DNA of 22,689 nucleotides, from contig JAEYUC010000026.1 of assembly GCA_023433705.1 (NCBI GenBank), forward strand, positions 1 to 22,689. Reading direction: 5' to 3'. This DNA comes from Pseudomonadota bacterium (GTDB lineage Bacteria > Pseudomonadota > Gammaproteobacteria > Steroidobacterales > Steroidobacteraceae). Below the pieces are notes generated by a model. It ran no database searches, was not told the origin of the DNA, and was given only the letters and a program-made list of their open reading frames with translations. Position 1 is the stretch's first letter, and each line of letters begins with the position of its first letter. Shown one piece after another: positions 1-7,180 of this stretch. The position numbers were made by a program, and so were the translations under genes.

Positions 1-607
1 CGCAGCTCACCGCGTCCAGCGCCTGCAGGAATAGTTCGATGCGCTCGCGCAGGCCCAGCTGGTGTTTGTCACACCACTGGTCGATGGGCATGCCATCGAT
101 GTATTCCATGACGAAGTACGGATCGCCATCCGCGCTGAAACCGCCGTCCAGCAAGGTGGCGATGTGCGGATGTCGCAGCTGCGCGAGCAATTGCCGCTCG
201 CGCCCGAAGCGCTCGCGCGCGGCCGGCGAATCGGAGGCGCTGCGGATGAGCTTCAGCGCCGCCTTTTGCGCATAGGCGCCGTCGCTGCGCTGAACCGTGT
301 ACACCGTGCCCATGCCACCGCGACCTAGCTCGCCGACGATGCGCCAGGCGCCGATCGTCTTGCCGACCTGGGCGTTTGCCGCCGCCTCCGCCGCGGACTG
401 GCCCTGCAGTTCCGCCTGCCACTTCGCGGCGTTGCCGCCGAAGGGCTCTTCGGCCTGCGCATCGGCCACCAGCATGGCTTCGACCAGCGCGCGCAGCTCG
501 GCATCTCCCGCGCAGAATTCGTCGAGCCCCGCCGCGCGCCGCACCGACGGCAGCTCGATGAGTTGCTCGAAGATGCGCATCGCCAGCGGGCTGCGGTTGG
601 TGTCCAT
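1..607 (-). CDS. Hanks-type Ser/Thr protein kinase, N-terminal part (cut by window edge)
   Basis: This reading frame is open at the left window edge; about 202 codons of the amino end are visible. After a roughly 80-residue leader comes a eukaryotic-type kinase N-lobe: a glycine-rich loop GRGGMGTVY at residues 95-103, the ATP-binding lysine K119 in AALKLI, a helix-C region around 130-145 with a candidate salt-bridge Glu, and a hinge-like FVMEYIDG at 165-172. The catalytic HRD and DFG motifs would lie outside the window. The ATG shares its A with the stop of the upstream sigma factor gene (TGATG), so the two are probably translationally coupled. The likely role is phosphorylation of Ser/Thr on partner proteins, with the sigma factor the obvious candidate substrate (inference). 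The kinase assignment is firm; the substrate and the C-terminal architecture are unknown. Confidence 0.93.
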   Translation of the reverse strand, partial: MDTNRSPLAMRIFEQLIELPSVRRAAGLDEFCAGDAELRALVEAMLVADAQAEEPFGGNAAKWQAELQGQSAAEAAANAQVGKTIGAWRIVGELGRGGMGTVYTVQRSDGAYAQKAALKLIRSASDSPAARERFGRERQLLAQLRHPHIATLLDGGFSADGDPYFVMEYIDGMPIDQWCDKHQLGLRERIELFLQALDAVSC

Positions 608-1170
608 CAATGTCCCAGCCTGGCCGCGAGCCAGGCGCGGGTGCGGCGCCAGTCGCGCTGCACGGTGGACTCGCTGACTTCCAGCAGCGTGGCGATCTCC
701 GGTTCCTCGTAGCCGCCGAAGTAGCGCAGCTCGACGATCTGCGCGGCACGCGGATCGAAACGCCGCAGTTCCTCGAGCAACTCGTGCAGCGCCAGCACCT
801 CGACTTCAGCCTGCGGCTGGATCGCCGCGCAGTCCGTCAGCGTCACGGCCTGTTCGCCGCCGCCGCGCTTGGCGGCATGGATCTCGCGCGCATGGTCCAC
901 CAGCACGTGGTGCATGGCGCGGGCGGAAAGGGCCATCAGGTGATTACGGTCGGAGGGGGCCAACGTGGCATTGCCGGCCAGCTTCAGCCAGGCCTCGTGC
1001 ACCAGCGCGGTGGTCTGGAACGCGCGGCGCTGCCTGCGCAGCTGATTGCGCGCCGCCTGCTTGAGCTGCTCGTACATCGCCGCGAAAGCCACATCGAGCG
1101 CAGCCGCGTCGCCGGCGCGGCTGCGGGCCAGTAGCTCGGTCACTGACGTCTGCGCCGTTTCCACCGCCAT
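607..1170 (-). CDS. ECF-type RNA polymerase sigma factor, kinase-linked
   Basis: The 187-residue product has a sigma region 2 at about 10-75 and a region 4 at about 125-185. Region 4 carries the helix-turn-helix LRYFGGYEEPEIATLLEVSE followed by STVQRDWRRTRAW. It fits the ECF subgroup that is encoded next to Ser/Thr kinases. In ordinary ECF factors region 2.2 contains acidic residues (DAED-like) before LVQE. Here the matching stretch is FQTTALVHEAWLKL, with T53 and T54 in place of the acidic pair. In the EcfP/PknT pair of Vibrio parahaemolyticus such a neutral region 2.2 is made active by threonine phosphorylation. The ATG at 1170 is preceded by an AGGGGG ribosome binding site. The gene comes first in an operon with the kinase, whose start codon overlaps its stop. 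An anti-sigma factor gene is not seen. Confidence 0.92.
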   Translation of the reverse strand: MAVETAQTSVTELLARSRAGDAAALDVAFAAMYEQLKQAARNQLRRQRRAFQTTALVHEAWLKLAGNATLAPSDRNHLMALSARAMHHVLVDHAREIHAAKRGGGEQAVTLTDCAAIQPQAEVEVLALHELLEELRRFDPRAAQIVELRYFGGYEEPEIATLLEVSESTVQRDWRRTRAWLAARLGH

Positions 1171-1379
1171 CCCATTGCCCCCTGTTAGGCGCCAATCCTG
1201 GATCGGCCTTAGGTACCGACCGCGACTTTAACTTCTATGACGCCGAAAACCTCAAAATTGCAGTCGATTTCGTGATCGGCATCGACCATTCGGGCGCAGC
1301 CAGCCGCGGCGGACGAGTCCAGGCATCGCACGGGAGCGCATCAAGCAGGAGGCAACGGTTCCGACCTTGCGCGGACGGT

Positions 1380-1385
1380 TAGAAT
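1380..1385 (+). promoter_or_regulatory. possible -10 element for the PH-domain operon
   Basis: TAGAAT lies 26 bp before the chosen ATG at 1411, within the 240-bp divergent gap between the sigma factor gene and the PH-domain genes. No convincing -35 hexamer stands 16-18 bp upstream (TTCCGA is at a 15-bp spacing). The rest of the gap, 1171-1379, shows no other gene, repeat or hairpin that I can support. Confidence 0.3.
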
Positions 1386-1410
1386 GATGTTTTCGCGAGC
1401 AGGGCAGCCG

Positions 1411-1866
1411 ATGGAAACATCTCAAGTCGACCGCGCCGTGATCAGCGTGTGGCGCTGGCAAGGCGTGCTGATGACCTCGATTGCGACTGTCTTCGCATTC
1501 GGCCTCGTCATTCGATTCGGTGCCCCCGGCCTGTTCGCGCCTCTGCTCATCGCGGCGGTCGGGTTCACGCTCAGCCTGGCCTTGCCGCAGGCGTATTACC
1601 GGCGCCTGCGATTCGGCGTCGATGCGACCGGCATCGCAATCGAGCGCGGCATCCTCTGGCGATCGCGGATCGCGCTGCCGCGCGCGCGCATCCAGCACAC
1701 GGATGTCTCACAAGGGCCGCTGCAGCGGCGCTTCGGTGTCGGAACGTTGAAGTTGTACACGGCCGGCAGCCGCTACACGAAGATCGAACTACCCGGCCTC
1801 GCGCATGCGGAAGCCATCGCGTTGCGCGACGCGTTGCTCGCGGAGAATCGCGACAGTGGCGTCTGA
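1411..1866 (+). CDS. ydbS: YdbS-like membrane protein with one bacterial PH (bPH2) domain
   Basis: The 151-residue product has two membrane helices (about 17-35 and 41-59) followed by one cytoplasmic bPH2 domain (about 60-140). The domain has the family pattern R-x-R-I-Q then GPLQRRFGV and LKLYTAG at residues 91-119. In Bacillus subtilis, YdbS and YdbT are a pair linked to resistance against antimicrobial compounds; the biochemical role of bPH2 domains is not settled. I chose the ATG at 1411 because AGGG precedes it and a -10-like TAGAAT would overlap the in-frame ATG at 1384. The gene overlaps the start of the next one by 11 bp, so the two are co-translated. Family assignment is solid, function unknown. 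Confidence 0.85.
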   Translation: METSQVDRAVISVWRWQGVLMTSIATVFAFGLVIRFGAPGLFAPLLIAAVGFTLSLALPQAYYRRLRFGVDATGIAIERGILWRSRIALPRARIQHTDVSQGPLQRRFGVGTLKLYTAGSRYTKIELPGLAHAEAIALRDALLAENRDSGV

Positions 1867-3409
1867 AGGCGGCGCGGCGGAGTTCCAGCCGTCTCTGCGA
1901 TTGCATCGCTCGTCCTGGCTGTTCGCGCTGACGGAGTCGGTGCGGCAACTGATCCTGCCGCTCATCGCGCTGCTGGTATTCGGCGCACGCCGCGACGACG
2001 ACTGGATAGGCACTCCTCTGGCTCTCGTATTCGTGGGCGCGATGCTCGTACGCGCCTTGTGGCATCAATGGACCTATCGCTACGGATTTGGCCCGCGCGG
2101 CCTGGTGATCCGCGACGGGGTGATATTCCGCAACGTGCGGCAGATCGAGTACTCGCGCATCGAGAACATCGATACCGAGCGCGGGCCGTTACATCGGCTC
2201 CTGGACGTCGCACAGGTGCGCGTGCAGACCTCCACGGGCGGAAAACCCGAAGCGCTCATCAGCGTGCTGGATTTGGGCGCCGTCCAGGAGATGCGCCAAC
2301 GGGTGTTCGCCGATTCGCAACCCGCCGCGGAAGCGGCGCAAACGAGCGACGAGCCGCCGCTGCTGCACCTGCCGCCGATGGAACTGGTGCGTCACGGACT
2401 GATCGACAATCGCGGACTGATCGTCGTTGCCGCCGGCGCCGGCTTGATGCAGCAGGCGGGCGTATTCCAGGTGAATCGCGAGTTCATCGACCAATGGCTG
2501 CATTCTTCGGCACTCGCCGGCGTCGCGGGGCTCGGGATGGCGATGCAGATCCTGCTCGCCATCCTGGTGATCGTTTCGGCGCTGATCGCCGTACGAATCC
2601 TTTCGGTCGTGCTGGCACTGATAACGCTGCACGATTTCACGTTGACGCGACACGATGGGGATCTGCGTGTGCGTTATGGGCTGCTGACGAGAATCGCGCT
2701 CACGCTGCGGACACGCCGGATCCAGGCGGTGTACCAGTCGGAGTCGCCACTGCACCGGCTGTTTGGCAGGGTGTCTCTGGACGTCGATCTGGCGGATGAC
2801 AGTGGCGGCGCCGAGGAACAGCGCAACCCGGAACGGATGAAGACGCGCTGGCTGGCGCCCGTCTGCCCCGCCGCAGCGGCGCCGGCGTTGATAGCCGCGG
2901 CGCTACCCGTCTTCGATCCCGCCGCGCAGCCGGATTGGCAACCGCTCGCTGCAGGAGCTCGCTCGCGCATATTCCGCCGCCGCGCATTGCTGTTCCTCCT
3001 GATCTTCGTGGGACCGGCGTGGTGGTACCTGCGCGAGGCCGCCGTTTTCGCGGTTCCGATCGCGGTTGGACTCGCGTGGATGCACGCGCATCTGTACGTG
3101 AAGTACACGCGCTGGGCGCTTCAGCGCGACGTGTTGCTGTTCCAGTCGGGCTGGCTGACGCGCCGGTTGACGATCGTGCCGCGCGACCGCGTGCAGTCGC
3201 TGAATGTATCGACGTCCCCTTTCGACCGGCGCCGGCACATGGCGAGCCTGACAGTGGATACCGCTGGAGGTGGCGCGAAGTCCGCCGGCATTCGCATTCG
3301 ATACCTGCCCGTGGACGTGGCGCTACGACTCGCGGAAGAGCTCAATGCGAGCGTAGGCGCCAGCCGAGCCGGATCATTTCCGCCGTTTGGGTCGGCGCAT
3401 GAGTTCTGA
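1856..3409 (+). CDS. ydbT: YdbT-like membrane protein with three bPH2 domains
   Basis: From the GTG at 1856 (GGAG ten bases upstream) the product is 517 residues. The layout is a pair of membrane helices (about 29-45 and 52-68), bPH2 domain 1 (about 75-150), two hydrophobic stretches (about 186-203 and 225-258), domain 2 (about 258-345), a helix pair (about 376-391 and 394-410) and domain 3 (about 412-500). Each domain repeats the R-I/V-Q/E-x-(I/L/V) then PL-or-PFxR core, for example SPLHRLFGR at 297-305. This is the large partner of the preceding YdbS-like protein and overlaps its gene. An in-frame ATG at 1805 would bury 17 codons inside that gene and has a poorer upstream context. Its 3' end runs 36 bp into the convergent hipA. 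Role inferred: envelope stress or membrane maintenance. Confidence 0.85.
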   Translation: MASEGGAAEFQPSLRLHRSSWLFALTESVRQLILPLIALLVFGARRDDDWIGTPLALVFVGAMLVRALWHQWTYRYGFGPRGLVIRDGVIFRNVRQIEYSRIENIDTERGPLHRLLDVAQVRVQTSTGGKPEALISVLDLGAVQEMRQRVFADSQPAAEAAQTSDEPPLLHLPPMELVRHGLIDNRGLIVVAAGAGLMQQAGVFQVNREFIDQWLHSSALAGVAGLGMAMQILLAILVIVSALIAVRILSVVLALITLHDFTLTRHDGDLRVRYGLLTRIALTLRTRRIQAVYQSESPLHRLFGRVSLDVDLADDSGGAEEQRNPERMKTRWLAPVCPAAAAPALIAAALPVFDPAAQPDWQPLAAGARSRIFRRRALLFLLIFVGPAWWYLREAAVFAVPIAVGLAWMHAHLYVKYTRWALQRDVLLFQSGWLTRRLTIVPRDRVQSLNVSTSPFDRRRHMASLTVDTAGGGAKSAGIRIRYLPVDVALRLAEELNASVGASRAGSFPPFGSAHEF

Positions 3410-4717
3410 TTGGCCGATGGGTTCCGGCCGTTCGGCCGGCGCCGGAGCGGAGAACCTTGCCGCCTCGATGTAAGGGCGCAGTTCCCGATACTTCTTTTCA
3501 CTGCCAACACTGCGCAGCGAGGCCATTCCATCGTCCCATGCATTGGTCATTTGCTTTGCAATGTCGTGCCAGCGGGGCTCGTTCTTTGCGGCTTCGATCA
3601 TTTCGCGGCCAACTTCCACCGCCGACTCGCAAACCCGTTCCACCATCTCCGCGTATTCACGCGGCGCGACACCGAGCCTCGCCTTGAAGAACTTTTCGAG
3701 CGATTTTCCAGGGGCCCAGGTCTTTCTGCCTTCGATCGCCAAGCCTGGAGGGTTTTCGGCGTAGCGCGGATAGGCCTGCGTCGTGACGATGTCGTACGCC
3801 GGTGAGTATGCGACATCGGAGATGCCGGTGTAGTACAGCGCGATGTTCTTTGAGTGGCAGTCGGCGTTGCGAACCACGTAGTTAGTGATGATGAGCCAGC
3901 CCAAGCGCTGAAGCTGTGCCGAAGCAGACCCTTGAGGCAGATAGACTCGTGTGGCTTTGAGGACTTGCTCCATGGATGGTGCGTACTTCTCGTGTGGAGG
4001 AAGTCCCAGCAGGCTGCAGGCATCTTCCACGCCGAACGCAGGCGTGCCGGCACCATCCATATCGAAGCGACTTACGACCAGAACGTTGCCGTCGTCTGAC
4101 ATCTGCGTCTTTGCCACCGACATCACGTTCAGCCGCTCCAGAACACGCATCGAATGGAACTCGTTGAAACCCAGGAATGGCGTCTTGTCGTCCGATCCTT
4201 TGACGATGTAGCTCCCCATGCGGAGGGTTGCCTTGCCCGTCACGACCTTGTCATTCGAGGTTGCTTCGGGCGCGATGAATTTCGGCACGGCGCCCGAGAT
4301 CGCGGAGCGGGCGTACTCTCGCACCAGTGCCTCGAATTGCGCCGGGCTCGTTTCGGATTTCAACAGCGATTCGGGGTGCAGTGGCGCGAGGTGGACTCCC
4401 GGCGTCGCACCTTCCGGCGTGACCGCAACGCGGCCGATTCCGCTGCCACCGACCAGTGCAAGAAGCGATAGATCGGTTCCATCGAGGTGGCGTCCGAACT
4501 CCTCGCGAATGACGCCTAACAAGAATCCTTCCGGCAGGTTCTGCCTGAAGAAGGGGTGCAGGTCTCTTGGCCATCTCCACGGTTCTTCACGCACCGGCAT
4601 CGTGAGGCTGACGAAATCGGTCTCTGCCGTCCCGGGCAGATATTTCATGACGTATTCGTCGCGATCGCGATAGAGCTGCGCGACTTTCCTGCCGGAGACG
4701 TGAACGTCCAGTTTCAC
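3374..4717 (-). CDS. hipA: HipA-family Ser/Thr kinase toxin
   Basis: The 447-residue product has a HipA N-subdomain (about 1-110) and the C-terminal kinase fold. Visible active-site parts are the glycine-rich loop ISGAVPKF at 140-147 (holding S141, the counterpart of the autophosphorylated serine of Escherichia coli HipA), the ATP-contacting K173 in YIVKG, the catalytic D286 in NADCHSKN and the metal-binding D309 in SPAYDIV. Known HipA toxins phosphorylate aminoacyl-tRNA synthetases such as GltX and so halt growth. All catalytic residues are present, so it is probably active. The loop has V where the family commonly has Q (SGVQxK). The start is GTG, overlapping the hipB stop as GTGA. The 3' end overlaps the convergent PH-domain gene by 36 bp. 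Confidence 0.95.
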   Translation of the reverse strand: MKLDVHVSGRKVAQLYRDRDEYVMKYLPGTAETDFVSLTMPVREEPWRWPRDLHPFFRQNLPEGFLLGVIREEFGRHLDGTDLSLLALVGGSGIGRVAVTPEGATPGVHLAPLHPESLLKSETSPAQFEALVREYARSAISGAVPKFIAPEATSNDKVVTGKATLRMGSYIVKGSDDKTPFLGFNEFHSMRVLERLNVMSVAKTQMSDDGNVLVVSRFDMDGAGTPAFGVEDACSLLGLPPHEKYAPSMEQVLKATRVYLPQGSASAQLQRLGWLIITNYVVRNADCHSKNIALYYTGISDVAYSPAYDIVTTQAYPRYAENPPGLAIEGRKTWAPGKSLEKFFKARLGVAPREYAEMVERVCESAVEVGREMIEAAKNEPRWHDIAKQMTNAWDDGMASLRSVGSEKKYRELRPYIEAARFSAPAPAERPEPIGQSELMRRPKRRK

Positions 4718-4980
4718 GGCTCAGAGCCTCTCGAGCGTTGTTCGGCGAGGATGTCTTCCAGCGTGCGCGCGTGCCCCACTTTCACTGCTTTCAGGTCATA
4801 GCCTGCAGCCTCGAGCAAACGCACGAGCGCAGAAACGCTCATGTCACCCCTGGCGAGTTTTTCCATTCGCGCAAGCGTGACGCGTGATACTCGCGCGCGA
4901 TTGGCGAGTTCGGCCTGGCTGAGGCCTGTTTGGGTTCGGACTGCTTTCAGCATGTCCGCCACGTCGGCGAGCGTGCTCAT
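4714..4980 (-). CDS. hipB: HipB-like XRE-family antitoxin and autorepressor
   Basis: The 88-residue protein has an N-terminal Cro/C1-type helix-turn-helix (about residues 8-62), including LSQAELANRARVSRVTLARM at 19-38. A tail of about 25 residues ends in a charged stretch. HipB neutralises HipA by binding it and represses the operon through paired operators. The ATG at 4980 has GAGGGA six bases upstream, and this Shine-Dalgarno lies inside operator O1. The gene overlaps hipA by four bases, which ensures antitoxin-first coupled translation. Four matching operators and a promoter sit directly upstream. The assignment is firm from the combination of the HTH, the HipA partner and the operators. 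Confidence 0.93.
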   Translation of the reverse strand: MSTLADVADMLKAVRTQTGLSQAELANRARVSRVTLARMEKLARGDMSVSALVRLLEAAGYDLKAVKVGHARTLEDILAEQRSRGSEP

Positions 4981-4983
4981 GCT

Positions 4984-4999
4984 GTATCCCTCGGGCTAC
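4984..4999. promoter_or_regulatory. HipB operator O1
   Basis: GTATCCCTCGGGCTAC is an imperfect 16-bp inverted repeat (GTAKCCC, two-base centre, GGGMTAC). It covers the Shine-Dalgarno of hipB, so bound HipB would lie just over the translation start region. Confidence 0.8.
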
Positions 5000-5021
5000 T
5001 GGATGGCGATTTTCCTCACAT

Positions 5022-5050
5022 AGAGTATCCCTGGGGATACAAGTACGCAA
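5022..5050 (-). promoter_or_regulatory. hipBA promoter (-35 and -10)
   Basis: On the minus strand a -35 hexamer TTGCGT (5050-5045) and a -10 hexamer TACTCT (5027-5022) are separated by exactly 17 bp. Operator O2 fills the spacer and overlaps the -10. The predicted transcript would start near 5015 and give a short leader to the hipB ATG at 4980. Confidence 0.6.
5025..5040. promoter_or_regulatory. HipB operator O2 (perfect palindrome)
   Basis: GTATCCCTGGGGATAC has perfect seven-base arms around a TG centre. It overlaps the -10 hexamer and most of the spacer of the proposed hipBA promoter, so occupancy would block RNA polymerase. Confidence 0.85.
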
Positions 5051-5059
5051 TGCCGAAAT

Positions 5060-5075
5060 GTAGCCTTTGGGATAC
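5060..5075. promoter_or_regulatory. HipB operator O3
   Basis: GTAGCCTTTGGGATAC is an imperfect version of the same 16-bp repeat. It lies just upstream of the proposed -35 hexamer, 35 bp from O2 start-to-start. Confidence 0.8.
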
Positions 5076-5100
5076 TAAATTGGCAGAAGGCGCGTGTTAT

Positions 5101-5116
5101 GTAGCCCCGGAGATAC
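5101..5116. promoter_or_regulatory. HipB operator O4
   Basis: GTAGCCCCGGAGATAC is the fourth copy, 41 bp from O3, the same step as between O1 and O2. It lies 20 bp beyond the end of the histidine kinase gene. Confidence 0.75.
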
Positions 5117-5135
5117 AAATCGCAATGCATGAAAC

Positions 5136-6491
5136 TTACATTGGCTCGGGAAACTCCATCACGAAACGCGCGCCGCGCTTCGCATTCCCGTCGAGCGACA
5201 GGCGTCCGCCCTGCCGTTCCATGATGCACTTCGCGATGGCGAGCCCCAGGCCCGCGCCGGGGCCAGAGGCATTGGGGCCGCGGCGAAACCGCTCGAACAG
5301 GCACGCAACGGCATGCGCAGGAATTCCGGGGCCATCATCCGCAATGATCACCGCGGCAGCATCAGCGGATATCGTGATCGTCGTGCCGGCGGGCGTGTAC
5401 TGAATGGCGTTCTCGATCAGGTTGCGAAAGACCAGGCGCGTCAGCGTCGCATTCCCGTGCGCAGGCACGGAAGCGTCGGGCGTCGCGGCGGTCAGGTAGT
5501 GCTCTGATTCGAGCGCAACTGGGGCCAACTCCCTGGCCACTTCCAGCGCGACTGCATGAGCGTCGAACTCGGCGAACTGGAACTGTTCCTGCGAATCGAG
5601 GCGCGCGAGACAGAGCAGTTGCTCGACGAGCCGCGCGAGCTGTTCGATTTCGAATGCAACATCGCCCAGCTCCTGCGCCGAAAAACGGGACTCGAGCCGT
5701 GCTCGCAGTGTCGCAAGCGGGGTGCGCAGCTGGTGCGCGGCGTTGGCGGAAAATTCCCGCTGTACGCGATAGTCCGCTTCGAGCCGATCTAGTGAGGTGT
5801 TGACTGCCTGAACCAGCGGAACGAGCTCCCGGGGAAGGTTCTCGGCATGCAAGCGCTCATCCAGGCGACTCAGCGACAACCTCGAGGCCTGATGCGAGAC
5901 GGCACGCAACGAGCGAAGCGACGACAGTACCGTCACGACCACGACGCCGACCACGGCGATCAGCAGCAGGGCAATCGGCCAATACAGCTCGTCCAGCGCG
6001 CCGAGCATGAGCTGGGCGACCAGGCTCTCTTCATCCTCGAGATTCCGCACCACACGCAACCAGTGTGGGCCGTGACCTTCATCTAGATAGAGGGTGGCAG
6101 CCATGATGCTGTTGCCCGACGACGCATCCGTTTCCCGCTGCATCACGATCTGCCCGTCGCCTGGAGAAACCGGCAATGGCAGATAAGGCGCGGAGAAACC
6201 GCCCGACTGCAGCACCGAGCCATCCGCGCTCAGCAATTGAAAGCCGTTCAAGGTATCCGGTCGTGAGTAGAACTCTTGAAGTGACCGTGGCAAATCGAGA
6301 CGCGGTGGGCCCGTCCCCGACACGACCGACGCACGCAGGTCCTGCACCTGGACGGCAATACTCTGCCCTTCCAGACCCCACAGCCCTTCGCGAAACTCGG
6401 AGTACAACACCAGGTAGCTGACGGCGAGCGCCAGCACGACCACGATGGTCAGTCGAACGACGAGTGATCGAAGCAGGGACGGGGCGCGCAT
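5136..6491 (-). CDS. Sensor histidine kinase of the receptor-linked two-component system
   Basis: The 451-residue inner-membrane kinase has a first membrane helix at about 12-30, a periplasmic sensor region of about 140 residues, a second helix at about 172-190, and a short HAMP-like linker. The dimerisation/phosphotransfer H-box is SANAAHQLRTPLATLRA with H253. The ATP-binding domain has N361 in the N-box NLIENAIQYTP, a G1 box DDGPGIP at 385-391 and a G2 box GAGLGLAIA at 412-420. It belongs to the QseC/PmrB-like group that pairs with OmpR-family regulators. The ATG lies 10 bp after the response regulator stop. No family name for the sensor domain can be given; the ligand is unknown. Co-transcription with the TonB receptor suggests it senses that receptor's substrate or a linked envelope signal (inference). 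Confidence 0.93.
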   Translation of the reverse strand: MRAPSLLRSLVVRLTIVVVLALAVSYLVLYSEFREGLWGLEGQSIAVQVQDLRASVVSGTGPPRLDLPRSLQEFYSRPDTLNGFQLLSADGSVLQSGGFSAPYLPLPVSPGDGQIVMQRETDASSGNSIMAATLYLDEGHGPHWLRVVRNLEDEESLVAQLMLGALDELYWPIALLLIAVVGVVVVTVLSSLRSLRAVSHQASRLSLSRLDERLHAENLPRELVPLVQAVNTSLDRLEADYRVQREFSANAAHQLRTPLATLRARLESRFSAQELGDVAFEIEQLARLVEQLLCLARLDSQEQFQFAEFDAHAVALEVARELAPVALESEHYLTAATPDASVPAHGNATLTRLVFRNLIENAIQYTPAGTTITISADAAAVIIADDGPGIPAHAVACLFERFRRGPNASGPGAGLGLAIAKCIMERQGGRLSLDGNAKRGARFVMEFPEPM

Positions 6492-6501
6492 CGAGTCGCG
6501 A

Positions 6502-7167
6502 TCAGGAGGCTAGATAGCCCAGACCGCGCAAGGTCCGCAGCGACACATCGGCGCCCGCGGCCGCGAGCTTCTTGCGCAACCTGTGAACCTGCGTCTCCAC
6601 CGAATTTGCGCTGCGCTCCTGCTCGAAATCGTACAGGCATTCCGCGAGCCGCTCCTTCGAGACGACACGGCCCTGATTGCGCAGCAGCGCCTCGAGCACG
6701 ATCAGCTCCGAGCGCGTCAGATCGAGCGGCGTCTCGGCCACGGTGACGATGCGTGCGGACGTGTCGAGCTTCACGCTGCCGAGAGTGAGCGTGCGACCCA
6801 ACGCCGCGCCCGGTCGACGCAACAGCGCGCGCAGCCGGGCGATGAGTTCCTGCATCGCAAACGGCTTGACCAGATAGTCGTCCGCGCCGCAATCCAGCCC
6901 GCGCACGCGATCCTCGATGGCGCCCAGCGCGGTGAGGATCAACACGGGTGTCGTGCTGCCGCGGTTTCGCATTTCCTTCAGCGTGTTTAGGCCGCTGCCG
7001 TCCGGAAGCATGAGATCGAGCACGGCGGCATCGTAATCGGCCGCTCCCCAGATTCGCAGTCCCTCGGTCGCCGAACCTGCGGTGTCCACTGCGAACCCCT
7101 GCGCATGCAGGCTCTCCGCGACAGCCTGACAAAGACGCGGGTTATCTTCGATGATGAGCAATCTCAA
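6502..7167 (-). CDS. OmpR-family response regulator
   Basis: The product (221 residues from the preferred start) has a receiver domain and a winged-helix DNA-binding domain. The receiver shows the acidic pocket in LIIEDN, the phospho-acceptor D51 in VLDLMLPDG and K101 in LVKPF. The output domain has LTRSELIVLEALLRNQGRVV and VETQVHRLRKKL, ending in a wing LRGLGYL. I prefer the TTG at 7167: it yields the family-typical amino end MRLLIIEDN and has GGGA seven bases upstream. A TTG at 7197 is possible but overlaps the receptor gene and lacks a ribosome binding site. It follows the receptor gene by 13 bp and precedes its kinase by 10 bp. Binding to the 11-bp repeats at 9633-9676 is inferred. Confidence 0.93.
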   Translation of the reverse strand: MRLLIIEDNPRLCQAVAESLHAQGFAVDTAGSATEGLRIWGAADYDAAVLDLMLPDGSGLNTLKEMRNRGSTTPVLILTALGAIEDRVRGLDCGADDYLVKPFAMQELIARLRALLRRPGAALGRTLTLGSVKLDTSARIVTVAETPLDLTRSELIVLEALLRNQGRVVSKERLAECLYDFEQERSANSVETQVHRLRKKLAAAGADVSLRTLRGLGYLAS

Positions 7168-7180
7168 TGGGCAATCCCGA

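Noticed and set aside
69..749. Minus-strand 226-codon frame over the kinase and sigma factor genes
   Set aside because: It overlaps two genes with clear domains in another frame; its product is low-complexity Arg/Ala/Gly.
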